This document shows positions 16,496 through 25,455 of a stretch of DNA of 64,000 nucleotides, in pieces. The notes beneath the pieces are model-generated. The model was not told where the DNA came from, ran no database searches, and saw only the letters and a program-made list of their open reading frames with translations. Made by a program: the position numbers and the translations under genes. Each line of letters starts with the position of its first letter. Position 1 is the first letter of the stretch. Origin of the DNA: Haloterrigena alkaliphila (GTDB lineage Archaea; Halobacteriota; Halobacteria; Halobacteriales; Natrialbaceae); the NCBI RefSeq assembly GCF_017352155.2, contig NZ_CP071462.1, positions 496,001-560,000 of the forward strand, given 5' to 3'.

Positions 16496-17173
16496 CTAAC
16501 TCCGGCGATAGACGAGAACACCCACGACCATTGTCCACACGTATAGCACCGGAATCAGTAACGTCGCGATGTCGAACAGCACGTGTCCTTCCGAGCCGCC
16601 ACCGAGGCCAAGGAGCAGCGGGTAGAGGGCAGTAAGGATTGTAATCACCCCGAGTCCGACACCCGTCCCAGCGACGTACCGGGAGACGAACTCCGTCTGA
16701 CGGATCGCCCACCCGAATAACGCGATGCCAGCCCCCATGAGGATCGCGTACATAAGCAGGTGGCCGGCACCGAACGGAACGATAATCGCGTCAAGGAGCA
16801 GTTCGCTCCGGTCCGTCTCTCGCGCACCGCGTACGTCCACGTAGGCCCAGGTCACCCATTGGAGTCCGTGAAGAACACCTAACCCGAGGACGCCCGACCC
16901 TAAATAGCCAGCCAGTCCCCGTCTGAGTGCGGGAATCGCTCTAAGCAGAGCGACGACGCCGACCGTCAGGATCACGATAGCGAGCGCCCACAGCGCGTGA
17001 CTGAGCATCCCGAGCAGTGGGGCTCCTGAGGGCGGTGTTTCGGCCTCGATGACGAGAACTCCGCCGACGAAAAACGGGATTCCGGAGAGTGTCAACCCCG
17101 CGACACCGATCCGCAGGCTGGATCCGTCCTCGTTCGGAGGCGGCGTGAACGTAGTTGTAGTTTCTTCAGACAT
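16496..17173 (-). CDS. Integral membrane protein, about six TM helices
   Basis: The 225-residue product has a short Thr-rich cytoplasmic N terminus and about six hydrophobic helices, including IPFFVGGVLVIE, LWALAIVILTVGVVALL, LGVLHGLQWVTWAY and LLMYAILMGAGIALFGW. No functional family is recognised. The gene is somewhat less GC-rich than its neighbours. A large nested hairpin (17212-17281) lies 39-108 bp upstream of its start and may sit in its leader. Confidence 0.7.
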   Translation of the reverse strand: MSEETTTTFTPPPNEDGSSLRIGVAGLTLSGIPFFVGGVLVIEAETPPSGAPLLGMLSHALWALAIVILTVGVVALLRAIPALRRGLAGYLGSGVLGLGVLHGLQWVTWAYVDVRGARETDRSELLLDAIIVPFGAGHLLMYAILMGAGIALFGWAIRQTEFVSRYVAGTGVGLGVITILTALYPLLLGLGGGSEGHVLFDIATLLIPVLYVWTMVVGVLVYRRS

Positions 17174-17211
17174 GTCTCATGAACCACGGTTTCTACCACG
17201 ATTAATTCTAT

Positions 17212-17281
17212 TATCGGACAGAACTTTGATACTCTCCGCCGGGCCGTACCCCGGCGGAATGTATCGTGGCTTCGTCCGATA
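17212..17281. repeat. 70-nt nested hairpin element
   Basis: Three nested perfect stems are visible: TATCGGAC/GTCCGATA (17212-17219/17274-17281), GATAC/GTATC (17228-17232/17261-17265) and TCCGCCGGG/CCCGGCGGA (17235-17243/17250-17258) around a 6-base loop. Internal loops separate them. It lies in the gap between two minus-strand membrane-protein genes and could be an RNA leader structure, a small RNA or a compound operator. Confidence 0.55.
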
Positions 17282-17434
17282 GTATAAGCGCTCGTAGCTA
17301 CCGGAGATTTCAGAATGTATCGGTGCGAAACATACGCGCCCTGCATTCAGCACACTACTACGAACGAGACTCGAAGCTGAGAGATCGCTCGCTGGTCGAT
17401 ACGCGCGAGACGGACTCGATCGGAGGCAACGGCG

Positions 17435-18061
17435 CTACCGATACTCGAGCAACAACCCGTACACCAGTCCGAGCGTGCCGCCGTACAGGATCCAGGCGAC
17501 GACCCCGAAGAGGCCGTCGACCGTGAGGTTCGGAATCATCGTCGGGACGTCCATCACGACCGTCAGCCAGATCGGCATCAGGAACAGGGAGACGACGACG
17601 CCCACGGCGGCCCCGTAGCCGTTGCCGAGGCCGAGCGTCGTCGTCGTGAGCGCCGAGCGCTTGAGCAGCGGCACGAGGACCGTCCGGAGGTGGTCATTTT
17701 TACTCGAGAGCAGCATCACCTTCTGGACGAACGAGTCGATCGAACTCGAGACGAACAGGCTGAAGGGGAGCGCGAACAGCACGCCCAGCGCGAACATCGC
17801 GAGCCAGCCGCCGTCCAGCGTCGGGGCACCGAAGACCGCACCGACCCGCCGGATCGAGTCGGTGTCGTGGACCTGCAGAACCACCGCCGCCTGAAACCCT
17901 CCGGCGAGGCCGCCCGCGACGGCCGCCTCGAACTCCCGGGCGTCGAACTCGAGCGAGTCGACCGCCTCGGACAGCGCCGTCAGTGCGTCGCGAAACGGCG
18001 AGTCGCCGCCGTCGGGGTTCGATCCGGCGTCAGTTCCGGTGCTGGTGTCGGTGTCTGCCAT
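17435..18061 (-). CDS. Integral membrane protein, about four TM helices
   Basis: The 208-residue protein starts with an acidic, disordered tail, then a short amphipathic region and about four hydrophobic segments (FALGVLFALPFSLFVSS, a central GYGAAVGVVVSLFLMPIW, and two at the C terminus including WILYGGTLGLVYGLLL). No family is recognised. The second in-frame ATG (18061) is preferred to the one at 18076 because it starts the acidic tail directly. It is flanked by the PRC-barrel gene, transcribed divergently. Confidence 0.65.
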   Translation of the reverse strand: MADTDTSTGTDAGSNPDGGDSPFRDALTALSEAVDSLEFDAREFEAAVAGGLAGGFQAAVVLQVHDTDSIRRVGAVFGAPTLDGGWLAMFALGVLFALPFSLFVSSSIDSFVQKVMLLSSKNDHLRTVLVPLLKRSALTTTTLGLGNGYGAAVGVVVSLFLMPIWLTVVMDVPTMIPNLTVDGLFGVVAWILYGGTLGLVYGLLLEYR

Positions 18062-18248
18062 ACTGGTGCCTACCACTACTGGTCTACGGTGGCATTCCTC
18101 AGTGTTGTTCCGCGGATCCGGGGCTCTTTATGTCGGACGCGTCGTCACGGGCCCCATAACCGCCGGCATCGGACGCCTCGGACGACTCGATTCTCGCAAA
18201 CTGCGACAGTCCTCAAGGGTTTACTATCTCCCTGTGGGGCCGGAAGAT

Positions 18249-18497
18249 ATGACCGAGATACTGACGCGGCGACTCGTCGGAAAGTCGATCGTCGGGACCG
18301 ACGGCACCGTCTTCGGCACGCTGTCCACCATCACCATGGACCCCGAATCCGGTGCGCTCTGCGACCTCGTCGTCGAACCTCGCGGGGACGGTCGTTCGAA
18401 GCGCAACAAGCCACTCGACGACGAGGGCCGAATGCACATTCCCTTCGGTCGAATCGAGACGGTGCGGGATCAGATCGTCGTCCAGGTCGGCAACTAG
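18249..18497 (+). CDS. PRC-barrel domain protein
   Basis: The 82-residue protein is one PRC-barrel domain: LVGKSIVGTDGTVFGTL forms the first strands, followed by DPESGALCDLVVEP, and a closing IPFGRIETVRDQIVV. PRC-barrels occur in RNA processing (RimM), photosynthetic reaction centres and, in archaea, the CdpB division proteins that bind SepF. The length, single-domain form and ending resemble archaeal CdpB1/CdpB2-like small PRC proteins, but sequence alone does not decide this. The ATG at 18249 is preceded by GGAAGAT rather than a clear TATA. Confidence 0.82.
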   Translation: MTEILTRRLVGKSIVGTDGTVFGTLSTITMDPESGALCDLVVEPRGDGRSKRNKPLDDEGRMHIPFGRIETVRDQIVVQVGN

Positions 18498-18594
18498 GGT
18501 CCGATACCGGCGCCGACGAACGGGTTCAGCACCCGGAGGCGCTGGCAAAACGAAAACGGGCACGAGTAAACGGAAACGCGAGCGAGTCGACGGC

Positions 18595-19800
18595 TCAGTA
18601 GGCGCTCATCCCGGTCAGTTCCTTCCCGACGATAAGTTTCTGGATCTCGGTGGTGCCGTCGGGAATCGTCATCACGCGCGCGTCGCGGTAGTAGCGCTCC
18701 ATCCGGTTCTCGAGGTCGAGTCCCGCGGCCCCGAGCACCTGGAGCGCGTCGCTGGTCGCCTCGATCGAGCGCTCGCAGGCGTACCCCTTCGCGAGCGAGG
18801 AGAGCAGGCGCGCGTCGGGGTCGCCGTCGACCAGCGCCTCGGCGGCGCGGCGGGACATGCCCCGCGAGGCCTCGATGTTCGCCCGGACGTCGTAGAGCTT
18901 CTCCTGAATCAGCTGGTGCTGGGCGATGGGCTCGCCGAAGGTCTCTCGCTCCTGAGCGTACTCGAGCGCGTCCTCGAATGCTGCCTGCATGATCCCGACG
19001 GCCATGAACGCCATCCCCGTTCGCATGAACGAGAACATGACGTTGAGCGGCTTGTGTTCGAAGAACAGCTGGCTGACGCTCTCCGGGAACGGGACGATCT
19101 CGTGGATGTCGTGCCCGTCGGCGATGGCGTCGCCGAAGATGGTCGAGAACCGGTTCTCGACGGGGATGCGCACGTCGTCGAAGACCATGCGCCCGTTCGG
19201 GACGCCCTTCCAGCCCAGCTTGTTCATCTCCTCGGTCTCGAAGTCGGCGTTCTCGCGGTCGACGAGGAACATGTCCTGGGTGTCCTCCGAGGCGTCGTGA
19301 GCGACGACGAGCGCGACGTCGGCGATCTGGGCGTTGCCGACCCAGACCTTCTCGCCGTTGAGCACGAACTCCTCGCCGTCCTTCCGGGCGACGGTGTTCG
19401 GGTGGGCCGTGTCGCTGCCGCCCTCGGGTTCGGTGACGCCGAGACAGCCGATACAGCGGTTCTCCTCGAGCTTCGGGAGCATCGCCTGCTGGGTCTCGTC
19501 GGCGGCGTAGCGGACGAACAGCGCCGGGAACGACATCTGCAGGGCGACGTTCAGGCTGGGCCAGACCCGGCTGATCTCCTCGCTGGCGATGACGAACCGC
19601 CAGACGTCGCCGAAGTACTGGTGGACGGTGTCGGGGGTGAAACCGATGTCGAGATCCTGCAGGTCGTCGAGGTAGCCGACCAGATCGTCGCGGTTCATCG
19701 GCCCGTTGCGGTCCTTCTCGTCGACGATCGGTTCGATCTCGGACTCGAGGTAATCCCGGAGATCGTCGCGGAACGCCTGCTGGTCGTCGGTCAGGCGCAT
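18595..19800 (-). CDS. Acyl-CoA dehydrogenase (Asp at the usual catalytic Glu)
   Basis: This 401-residue flavoenzyme has the FAD and substrate motifs of the family (TEPEGGSDTAHP, EKVWVGNAQIAD, and QERETFGEPIAQHQ). It should desaturate an acyl-CoA at C2-C3 and pass electrons to ETF. The usual catalytic Glu of the xEGTxEIQ motif is Asp381 here (IPDGTTEIQ), so chemistry may differ, or the base may come from elsewhere as in isovaleryl- or long-chain enzymes. It is the second gene of an operon, one base after an SCP2 gene, which suggests lipid delivery. Confidence 0.92.
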   Translation of the reverse strand: MRLTDDQQAFRDDLRDYLESEIEPIVDEKDRNGPMNRDDLVGYLDDLQDLDIGFTPDTVHQYFGDVWRFVIASEEISRVWPSLNVALQMSFPALFVRYAADETQQAMLPKLEENRCIGCLGVTEPEGGSDTAHPNTVARKDGEEFVLNGEKVWVGNAQIADVALVVAHDASEDTQDMFLVDRENADFETEEMNKLGWKGVPNGRMVFDDVRIPVENRFSTIFGDAIADGHDIHEIVPFPESVSQLFFEHKPLNVMFSFMRTGMAFMAVGIMQAAFEDALEYAQERETFGEPIAQHQLIQEKLYDVRANIEASRGMSRRAAEALVDGDPDARLLSSLAKGYACERSIEATSDALQVLGAAGLDLENRMERYYRDARVMTIPDGTTEIQKLIVGKELTGMSAY

Positions 19801-19801
19801 G

Positions 19802-20374
19802 TTAGGACTCCGCGGGGACCTGATCGGACAGGGAGTTCATGATCGGTGCGAGCTGGGTGCCCTTGTAGACCGGGCCGTCCATCTGGTACTTCTGCTGCAT
19901 GAAGCCCTGGATCGGATCGACGCTGCCCACGATGAGGCCGACCAGCGTGTCGGCGGGGCCGGTGATCTCGAGCATCGGGTCGTCGAGTTTGCCCGCGCCG
20001 CCGCGCATCGTCTGCTCGGCCTCGTCGACCTCGAGGTGGCCCTCCATCGGGCAGTCGTCGGCCTCGAAGTTGACGGTGATGTCCTCGTCGATGCTCTCCT
20101 GAACGTCGGGGGAGGTCTCCACGAGGACGTTCATGCCGGCCCAGAGAAGCTCCTGAAACTGGTCGGCCGTGTCGGGGTTCTCCGAGACGAAGGAGGCGAT
20201 GTCCATCGTCTCCATCCGCTGGACCACGCGGCCGAACGTCTCCGGGTACTCCCGGACGAGTTCCTCCGTCTGGCCCTCCATCCGCCCGAGCAGGTCGGGG
20301 AGGTCGTCCTCGAGTTCGTCGTCGGGTTTCTCGAGCGATGCGTCGATGTCCTGAATCAGATCGTCGTTCGTCAT
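19802..20374 (-). CDS. SCP2 sterol-binding domain protein
   Basis: The 190-residue protein has an N-terminal helical region and a C-terminal SCP2 fold (about residues 75-180), recognisable from ITVNFEADDCPMEGHLEVDEAE with the final segment VDPIQGFMQQKYQMDGPVYK. SCP2 proteins bind acyl-CoAs or other lipids. It precedes the acyl-CoA dehydrogenase with a one-base gap, so the two are co-expressed and probably hand over substrate. A TATA-like ATATAAAC and a 32-bp palindrome lie upstream at about 20468-20512. Confidence 0.82.
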   Translation of the reverse strand: MTNDDLIQDIDASLEKPDDELEDDLPDLLGRMEGQTEELVREYPETFGRVVQRMETMDIASFVSENPDTADQFQELLWAGMNVLVETSPDVQESIDEDITVNFEADDCPMEGHLEVDEAEQTMRGGAGKLDDPMLEITGPADTLVGLIVGSVDPIQGFMQQKYQMDGPVYKGTQLAPIMNSLSDQVPAES

Positions 20375-20480
20375 GGCTATCGGTTCGGGCCCACCGGGTG
20401 GGTGAGTCCCGCTACACGTGGATAGGGAACGAGTGTCGAACAGTTTGATCCGTGGAATACGCGGAGGTTTATATTGGGTG

Positions 20481-20512
20481 CCGTGACGGTTGGAGGAGTG
20501 ACACCGTCACGG
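20481..20512. promoter_or_regulatory. Perfect 10-bp inverted repeat beside a TATA box
   Basis: CCGTGACGGT (20481-20490) and ACCGTCACGG (20503-20512) are perfect arms around a 12-bp spacer. On the minus strand the dyad sits directly upstream of ATATAAACC (20467-20475), about 95 bp before the SCP2/acyl-CoA dehydrogenase operon. A regulator binding here would control TBP/TFB access. It is also downstream of the acyltransferase gene and could alternatively be its terminator hairpin. Confidence 0.5.
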
Positions 20513-20628
20513 GACGCGGCGAACGACGGGTTCCAACGGCCGAACGCGCGGGTTCGTCCCCGTTCGGGGGCGACCGTCCCGGGGCCAGCGACAGCGGTGC
20601 ACGGACGGAACAGGAAGGTGCGCTCCCC

Positions 20629-21738
20629 TCAGCCCGAGTCGTGGTTTCGAATCCGGCTCGGGACCGGCAGGTGGGAGCCGCCGATCTCGATCGCACCGAG
20701 CCTGTGAGCGGCGAGGGAGACGAGCAATGCCCCGAAGAAGGTCGCGGGAGTCAACGCGAGATGCCAGAGGATCGTGTTTTCGACGCCGTATCCGGCCCCC
20801 TCGAGCAGGTCGCGGGTCAACTCCAGCACGTACAACACCGCGGGATGAGTGACGTAGATCCCGACGGCGTACGCTCCCCACGAGGGTAACGGGGTGGACC
20901 GTCCGAGAGTCGGTCGCGAGAGGAGGAAGGCGAACAGCGAGAGGGTGACCAGCACGGTCGCGATCGAGTAACTCGGGGCGTAGACGCTCTGACCGACGCT
21001 CTCTCCGGTCAACGCGTATCCGAGGACGTACCGTTCGGCGACGTGGAGCGCGCCGAAGAGGACGGTCGCACCGAGATAGGACGGGCTTCGATCGGCGTTC
21101 GGCCGCCAGTCGCCGGCGTGGAGCCAGTAGCCGAGGCTGGTGTAGAAGAAGCCGAAGAATAGCGCGTCCCTGACCTCGAACGGGACGTCGACGAACATCG
21201 TGTAGCTCGCCCCCAGCAGACCGATAACGTGGAATCCGAGCGCAACCGGCACCAGGTGCGCCGTTCTGTCCGCGGCAACGAAGAGACAGATCAACCCGAG
21301 CGAGAACAGGAGCGCCGGGAGGAACCACAGGATCTCGGAGACCGAGTTCCCGTAATAGACCAGTGTTAGCGGCGACGTAAACTCGATCAATTCGCGAAGC
21401 ACGATGCTCGCGATATCGGTATCGCCCCCCGCACGGACGATCGCACCCGCGAGGAACACCGGCGTGGAGAGCAACAGCCCGAACGCGTAGATCGACGCGA
21501 TCGTGGCCGCTCGATCGGCGAAGTAGCCGATCGGCTCGCGCGTCTCGGTCTTGCGGGCGAAGAAGTATCCCGAGGTCACGAAGAAGAACGGAACCGCGAA
21601 TCGCGCTGTCGAGTCGATCAGAAAGTTCAGCGTGTTTCCGTACGCGCCGAGTCCCCTGAACGGGTCCGTGTGGATCGCGACGACGAACGCCATCGCGACG
21701 ATCCGCATCGAGTCGATGCTGTAGATCCGATCGCCCAT
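20629..21738 (-). CDS. Membrane acyltransferase (acyltransferase-3 family)
   Basis: The 369-residue polytopic protein has the acyltransferase-3 layout of about ten helices. It opens with YSIDSMRIVAMAFVVAIHTDP, containing the R...H pair typical of the first helix, followed by FAVPFFFVTSGYFFARK, and ends with a WGAYAVGIYVTHPAVLYVL helix. These enzymes O-acetylate sugars or polymers at the membrane. The substrate is unknown and no glycan genes are adjacent. The ATG at 21738 places the first helix at the expected position. Confidence 0.85.
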   Translation of the reverse strand: MGDRIYSIDSMRIVAMAFVVAIHTDPFRGLGAYGNTLNFLIDSTARFAVPFFFVTSGYFFARKTETREPIGYFADRAATIASIYAFGLLLSTPVFLAGAIVRAGGDTDIASIVLRELIEFTSPLTLVYYGNSVSEILWFLPALLFSLGLICLFVAADRTAHLVPVALGFHVIGLLGASYTMFVDVPFEVRDALFFGFFYTSLGYWLHAGDWRPNADRSPSYLGATVLFGALHVAERYVLGYALTGESVGQSVYAPSYSIATVLVTLSLFAFLLSRPTLGRSTPLPSWGAYAVGIYVTHPAVLYVLELTRDLLEGAGYGVENTILWHLALTPATFFGALLVSLAAHRLGAIEIGGSHLPVPSRIRNHDSG

Positions 21739-21891
21739 ACACCGGGCCAACCTCGTTACCGGGTATGTCCGTTCCGCCTCAATAGAGTGGGTCTCCGCCT
21801 CGTCAAACTGGCAGCGGGGCAACTAACGTCGATGCGTCCGGTCCCAGCGCCACGGATTCGTCCGCATCAGCGACGCGACGCGGAGACCGGT

Positions 21892-23577
21892 TCAGTCGGC
21901 CCCGGCGTCTCCCGTCGCCCCGTCGCGCAGCGTCTGCTTGTCCGTCTTCCCGATGTCGGTCAGCGGAATCGACTCGACGAACGTCACCTCCGAGGGCATC
22001 GCGTGTTTCGGCACCTTCCCATCGAGGTGGTCGCGGACGTCCTCCTCGGTCAAGTCCGCGTCCGGTTCCGGTTCGATGTAGACGCCGACCCGCTCGCTCC
22101 CCGGTCGATCGGGGTCGGGAATCCCCACCGTCGCGGGTCGTTTGACGCCCTCGAGGGCGAACAGGACCTCGTCGACCTCCTCGGAGTAGACCTTCAGCCC
22201 CGAGACGTTGATCATGTGTTTGACGCGGTCGACGATGTAGAACCGGCCCTTCGAATCGACCTTCGCGACGTCGCCGGTTTCGACGTACCCCTCGTCGTCG
22301 AAGGGATCCTGCTCCGCGTCGAGGTAGCCCTTCATCCGCTGGGGACCCTTGACGAGCAGTTCGCCCTCGAGCCCCTCCTCGGCGGCGCGCTCGACGGGGA
22401 TCGCCTCGCCGGTGTCGACGTCGCGGAGTTTGACCTCGGTGTCGGGGACCGGGACGCCGATGGTCGGGTGATCGAGGCCGTCGTCGCCGTCCCTTCCGGC
22501 GAGGAGTTCGTAGAGGCCGTGAACGTCGAAGTGGGTGATCGGCGACATCTCCGAGAGGCCGTACCCCTGGGAGACGCCTCCGGCCTCGCGCTCGAACTCG
22601 GATTTCGTCTCGTTGGCGAGCGGCGCGGAGCCCGAGATGCCGATGACCTCCGACTCGAACTCCTCGTTGACCAGTTCCATGAACTGCGTCGGGACGCCGA
22701 GCATGATCAGCGGCTCGTGGGTCCGCACCAGCTCGCTCATCTGCGCCGTGTCGCGCGCGTCGGGGACGATCAGAATATCGAGGGCCAGGTCGAGCAGACT
22801 GTTCGTGATCGAGTAGCCGTAGGCGTGGTACATCGGCAGCGCCATCACGCCCGCCTCGCTGCCGCGCATCATCTGGGCCATTCGCGACTGCGCGGCGACG
22901 CCCTGGAGCGCGTTCGCGACGAGGTTTCGATGGGTCAACAGACAGCCCTTCGGCAGCCCGGTCGTCCCGCCGGTGAACAGCAACGTGTGGACGTCGTTCT
23001 CCGGATCGAAATCGACGTCCGGCGGGTTCGGGTCGGCCTCCTCGATGACGTTGGGGAGCCACTCGGCACCCGTGATCGCCTCGTGCTCGCGCGGCGGGTC
23101 GTCCGAGTAGTCCTCGAGCGACGTGAGGATGACGTGCTCGATGTCCAGTTCGTCCCGCAGCGACAGCACCAGGTCGAGGTGTTCGTCGTGGCCGATGAGC
23201 ACCTCGGGCTCGCCCCGCTCGAGGCGATACTGGAGGTCGTCCTCGGCGTCGAGGAAGTCGTTCGGGATGTGGACGCCGCCGGCCCGCGAGATGGCGTTCG
23301 TGGCGACGACGAACTGCGCGGAGGTCGGCAGGATCGTCGCCACGCGGCTGCCCTTCTCGACGCCGCGCTCGCGCAGCGCCGTCGCCAGCCGGTCGACGTC
23401 CTCCCGGAGTTCGGGATACGTAAAGCGGCGACCCAGCTGAACGATCCCCTGCTCGGGGTGGTCCTCGGCGGCGTCGTAGAGGAAGTGATGAACCGGTTCG
23501 TCGGGGTACGGCTCGAGCGACTCGGGGATGCCGAACCGCTCGTACTCCGTCGACCAGAGTGTCGCGTCTCGAGACAT
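21892..23577 (-). CDS. Acyl-CoA ligase (AMP-dependent)
   Basis: The 561-residue enzyme belongs to the ANL superfamily. It has the phosphate-binding loop TGGTTGLPKG (202-211), the QGYGLSEMSP motif, the hinge GDVAKVDSKGRFYIVDR and the C-terminal catalytic Lys region (DIGKTDKQTLR). It should activate a carboxylic acid to acyl-CoA through an acyl-AMP. Length and motifs fit medium- or long-chain ligases. It is transcribed divergently from an SDR gene whose product could act on the same pathway. Confidence 0.92.
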   Translation of the reverse strand: MSRDATLWSTEYERFGIPESLEPYPDEPVHHFLYDAAEDHPEQGIVQLGRRFTYPELREDVDRLATALRERGVEKGSRVATILPTSAQFVVATNAISRAGGVHIPNDFLDAEDDLQYRLERGEPEVLIGHDEHLDLVLSLRDELDIEHVILTSLEDYSDDPPREHEAITGAEWLPNVIEEADPNPPDVDFDPENDVHTLLFTGGTTGLPKGCLLTHRNLVANALQGVAAQSRMAQMMRGSEAGVMALPMYHAYGYSITNSLLDLALDILIVPDARDTAQMSELVRTHEPLIMLGVPTQFMELVNEEFESEVIGISGSAPLANETKSEFEREAGGVSQGYGLSEMSPITHFDVHGLYELLAGRDGDDGLDHPTIGVPVPDTEVKLRDVDTGEAIPVERAAEEGLEGELLVKGPQRMKGYLDAEQDPFDDEGYVETGDVAKVDSKGRFYIVDRVKHMINVSGLKVYSEEVDEVLFALEGVKRPATVGIPDPDRPGSERVGVYIEPEPDADLTEEDVRDHLDGKVPKHAMPSEVTFVESIPLTDIGKTDKQTLRDGATGDAGAD

Positions 23578-23825
23578 TCGTTCACGGTACCGTCTCTCAC
23601 TCGCTAAAGCGTACTCACTGGGATACGCGGGGCTTGAAGGCTGGCGCCGGCAGTCCGCGGCGCGGTCGTCGAGTCGTTCCCGTCCGCACACGGGGAACGC
23701 TCACACACGGGGCCGTTTTCCGGCGTCTTCGCCGGCCTCGGACGCGATCGCGAGCCGACCGGTGCTATAAACGGCCTGCCATCCGCCGAGCAATTGCCTT
23801 CGTCGTCGCCGCTATCCCTCGAGAC

Positions 23826-24602
23826 ATGGACTTCGGATTGGACGACAAGACCGCGCTCGTCACCGGGGCGGGCGGCCGCATCGGGAGCGTCGACTGCGAG
23901 GTACTCGCCGAAGAAGGTGCCGAGGTGATCGCGCTGGACGTCGACGTCTCCGCGGCCGAAACGATCGCCGAGGACGTCGAGAACGCGGGCGGCCGTGCCC
24001 ACGCGGTCGAGTGCGACCTGACCGACCGAGAAGCCGTCGCGGAGACGGTCTCGGCCGTCGAGGAGGAGACCGACGGCATCGACATCCTGATCAACAACGC
24101 CGGACTGGTCGACGCCCGCGACAGGGTCGAGGAGTTCGACGACGAGATCTGGGACCGCGACGTCTCGGTCAACCTGACGGGCACCTACAACGTCACCCGC
24201 GCGGTCTACCCCGGGATGAAGGACCGCGAGTGGGGCCGGATCATCAACATGTCGTCGATGGCCGGCTGGTACGGCGGGTTCGGGCAGGCGTCTTACAGCG
24301 CGACGAAATCCGCCCTGATCGGCTTCGGCAAGACCCTCGCCCTCGAGGGCGCCCAGCACGGCATCACGAGCAACGTCGTCGCGCCGAGCATCGTCGTCGG
24401 CGCGCTCGCGGACATGGATATCGAACAGTTGGAACAGGTCGACGAACACTTCGCCCGGATCGCCAAGGCCACGCCGATGCGACGGCTCGGCCGCGAGGAG
24501 GACGTCGCGAACCTGATCGCGTACTTCTGTTCCGAACGGGCCGACTACATCACGGGACAGGTCGTCGGCGTCACCGGCGGCGTCGATCTCTTCAGCTTCT
24601 GA
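23826..24602 (+). CDS. SDR family oxidoreductase (paralog 1)
   Basis: This 258-residue Rossmann-fold dehydrogenase has TGAGGRIG (13-20), an Asp after the second strand (LDVD, favouring NAD), NNAG (90-93) and the catalytic Ser143/144, Tyr157 and Lys161. A 3-hydroxyacyl-CoA or similar alcohol is a reasonable substrate given the divergent acyl-CoA ligase. It is closely similar to the SDR at 53816-54601, including the identical C terminus TGGVDLFSF. A TATA box (GCTATAAAC) at about 23764-23772 lies 54 nt before the ATG. Confidence 0.9.
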   Translation: MDFGLDDKTALVTGAGGRIGSVDCEVLAEEGAEVIALDVDVSAAETIAEDVENAGGRAHAVECDLTDREAVAETVSAVEEETDGIDILINNAGLVDARDRVEEFDDEIWDRDVSVNLTGTYNVTRAVYPGMKDREWGRIINMSSMAGWYGGFGQASYSATKSALIGFGKTLALEGAQHGITSNVVAPSIVVGALADMDIEQLEQVDEHFARIAKATPMRRLGREEDVANLIAYFCSERADYITGQVVGVTGGVDLFSF

Positions 24603-24804
24603 GCGACGACGGCCTCGCGCGACCGACCTCGAGGGCCGTCTCTCATTTCGACGGACGGCTGCACGGCTCGAGTCGTCGGACGCGCGGCTCAGAGCGTGTC
24701 GTCTCCTCGAGAGACCTGCGATCGGCGACCCCCCTTCGAGTCGCGTCGGCAGAGCCACATCATCCCTGGTTACGATCCGATCCGGTTTCGCCGCGTTCGG
24801 ACCG

Positions 24805-25455
24805 TCACGGAACGATCTGCGTGAGGATTTTCGACTCGATCTTCCGCAGGTGACCGCCGACGGTCCCGCCTGTACAGCCGAGTTCCGAACCGATGTCCTC
24901 GTGGGTCACCTGCCGCGGAACGCTGTAGTAGCCCATATCGACGGCGGTCTGGAGGATCTCCTGTTGCCGGTCGGTGAGCTGGGAATACAGGCGATCCGTA
25001 TCCGGTTCGTAGCTCCCCGTCTTGAGGAGCTTGAGCCTGATCCCGTCGGGAACGTCCGGGACGGCCTTCTGGAAGCTGCCCACGTCGCCGATCATCGTCA
25101 CGCGCAGCCCGCCGCGGCGCGTGAACTCCAAGGGCGTGTCGAAGATGAACTCGAACTCCCGAAGCATGCTCAGCAGCCCAACGAGCCTGTCGTGAGCCTC
25201 GACGTGCATGTACGCGTGGATCGCGTCGCCGGACCCGGAAAGCTGATACTGGTGTACCATCGGGGACTCCTCTAAGATCGCCTCGAGGGCTACGCGGTCG
25301 CCCGAGAGCTGGTAGAGCGTGACGATCGTATCGTCCGCGAGCAGGTTGACGTTGTGCAGGAGGTCGCGCGCGATGTCGGGGTGGTCTGCGACCCGCTTGT
25401 CCACGGGATGCAATCCATCGTCGTCGGGGATGATAATGCACTTTGCGTATCTCAT
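24805..25455 (-). CDS. Bat-type helix-turn-helix regulator (HTH_10)
   Basis: The 216-residue protein has an N-terminal sensor-like region and a C-terminal HTH_10 domain (about residues 160-212) with LTDRQQEILQTAVDMGYYSVP, EDIGSELGCTGGTVGGHLRK. This is the archetype of the Bat family of haloarchaeal transcription factors. No GAF or PAS domain is evident in the N-terminal part. The target is not shown by the sequence; the DUF6230/DUF6114 module begins 485 bp away in the opposite direction. Confidence 0.88.
   Translation of the reverse strand: MRYAKCIIIPDDDGLHPVDKRVADHPDIARDLLHNVNLLADDTIVTLYQLSGDRVALEAILEESPMVHQYQLSGSGDAIHAYMHVEAHDRLVGLLSMLREFEFIFDTPLEFTRRGGLRVTMIGDVGSFQKAVPDVPDGIRLKLLKTGSYEPDTDRLYSQLTDRQQEILQTAVDMGYYSVPRQVTHEDIGSELGCTGGTVGGHLRKIESKILTQIVP

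Noticed and set aside
20629-20660. TTCGAATCC near 20645 as a possible tRNA T-loop
   Set aside because: No acceptor or anticodon stem can be formed, and it lies inside the C-terminal codons of the acyltransferase gene.
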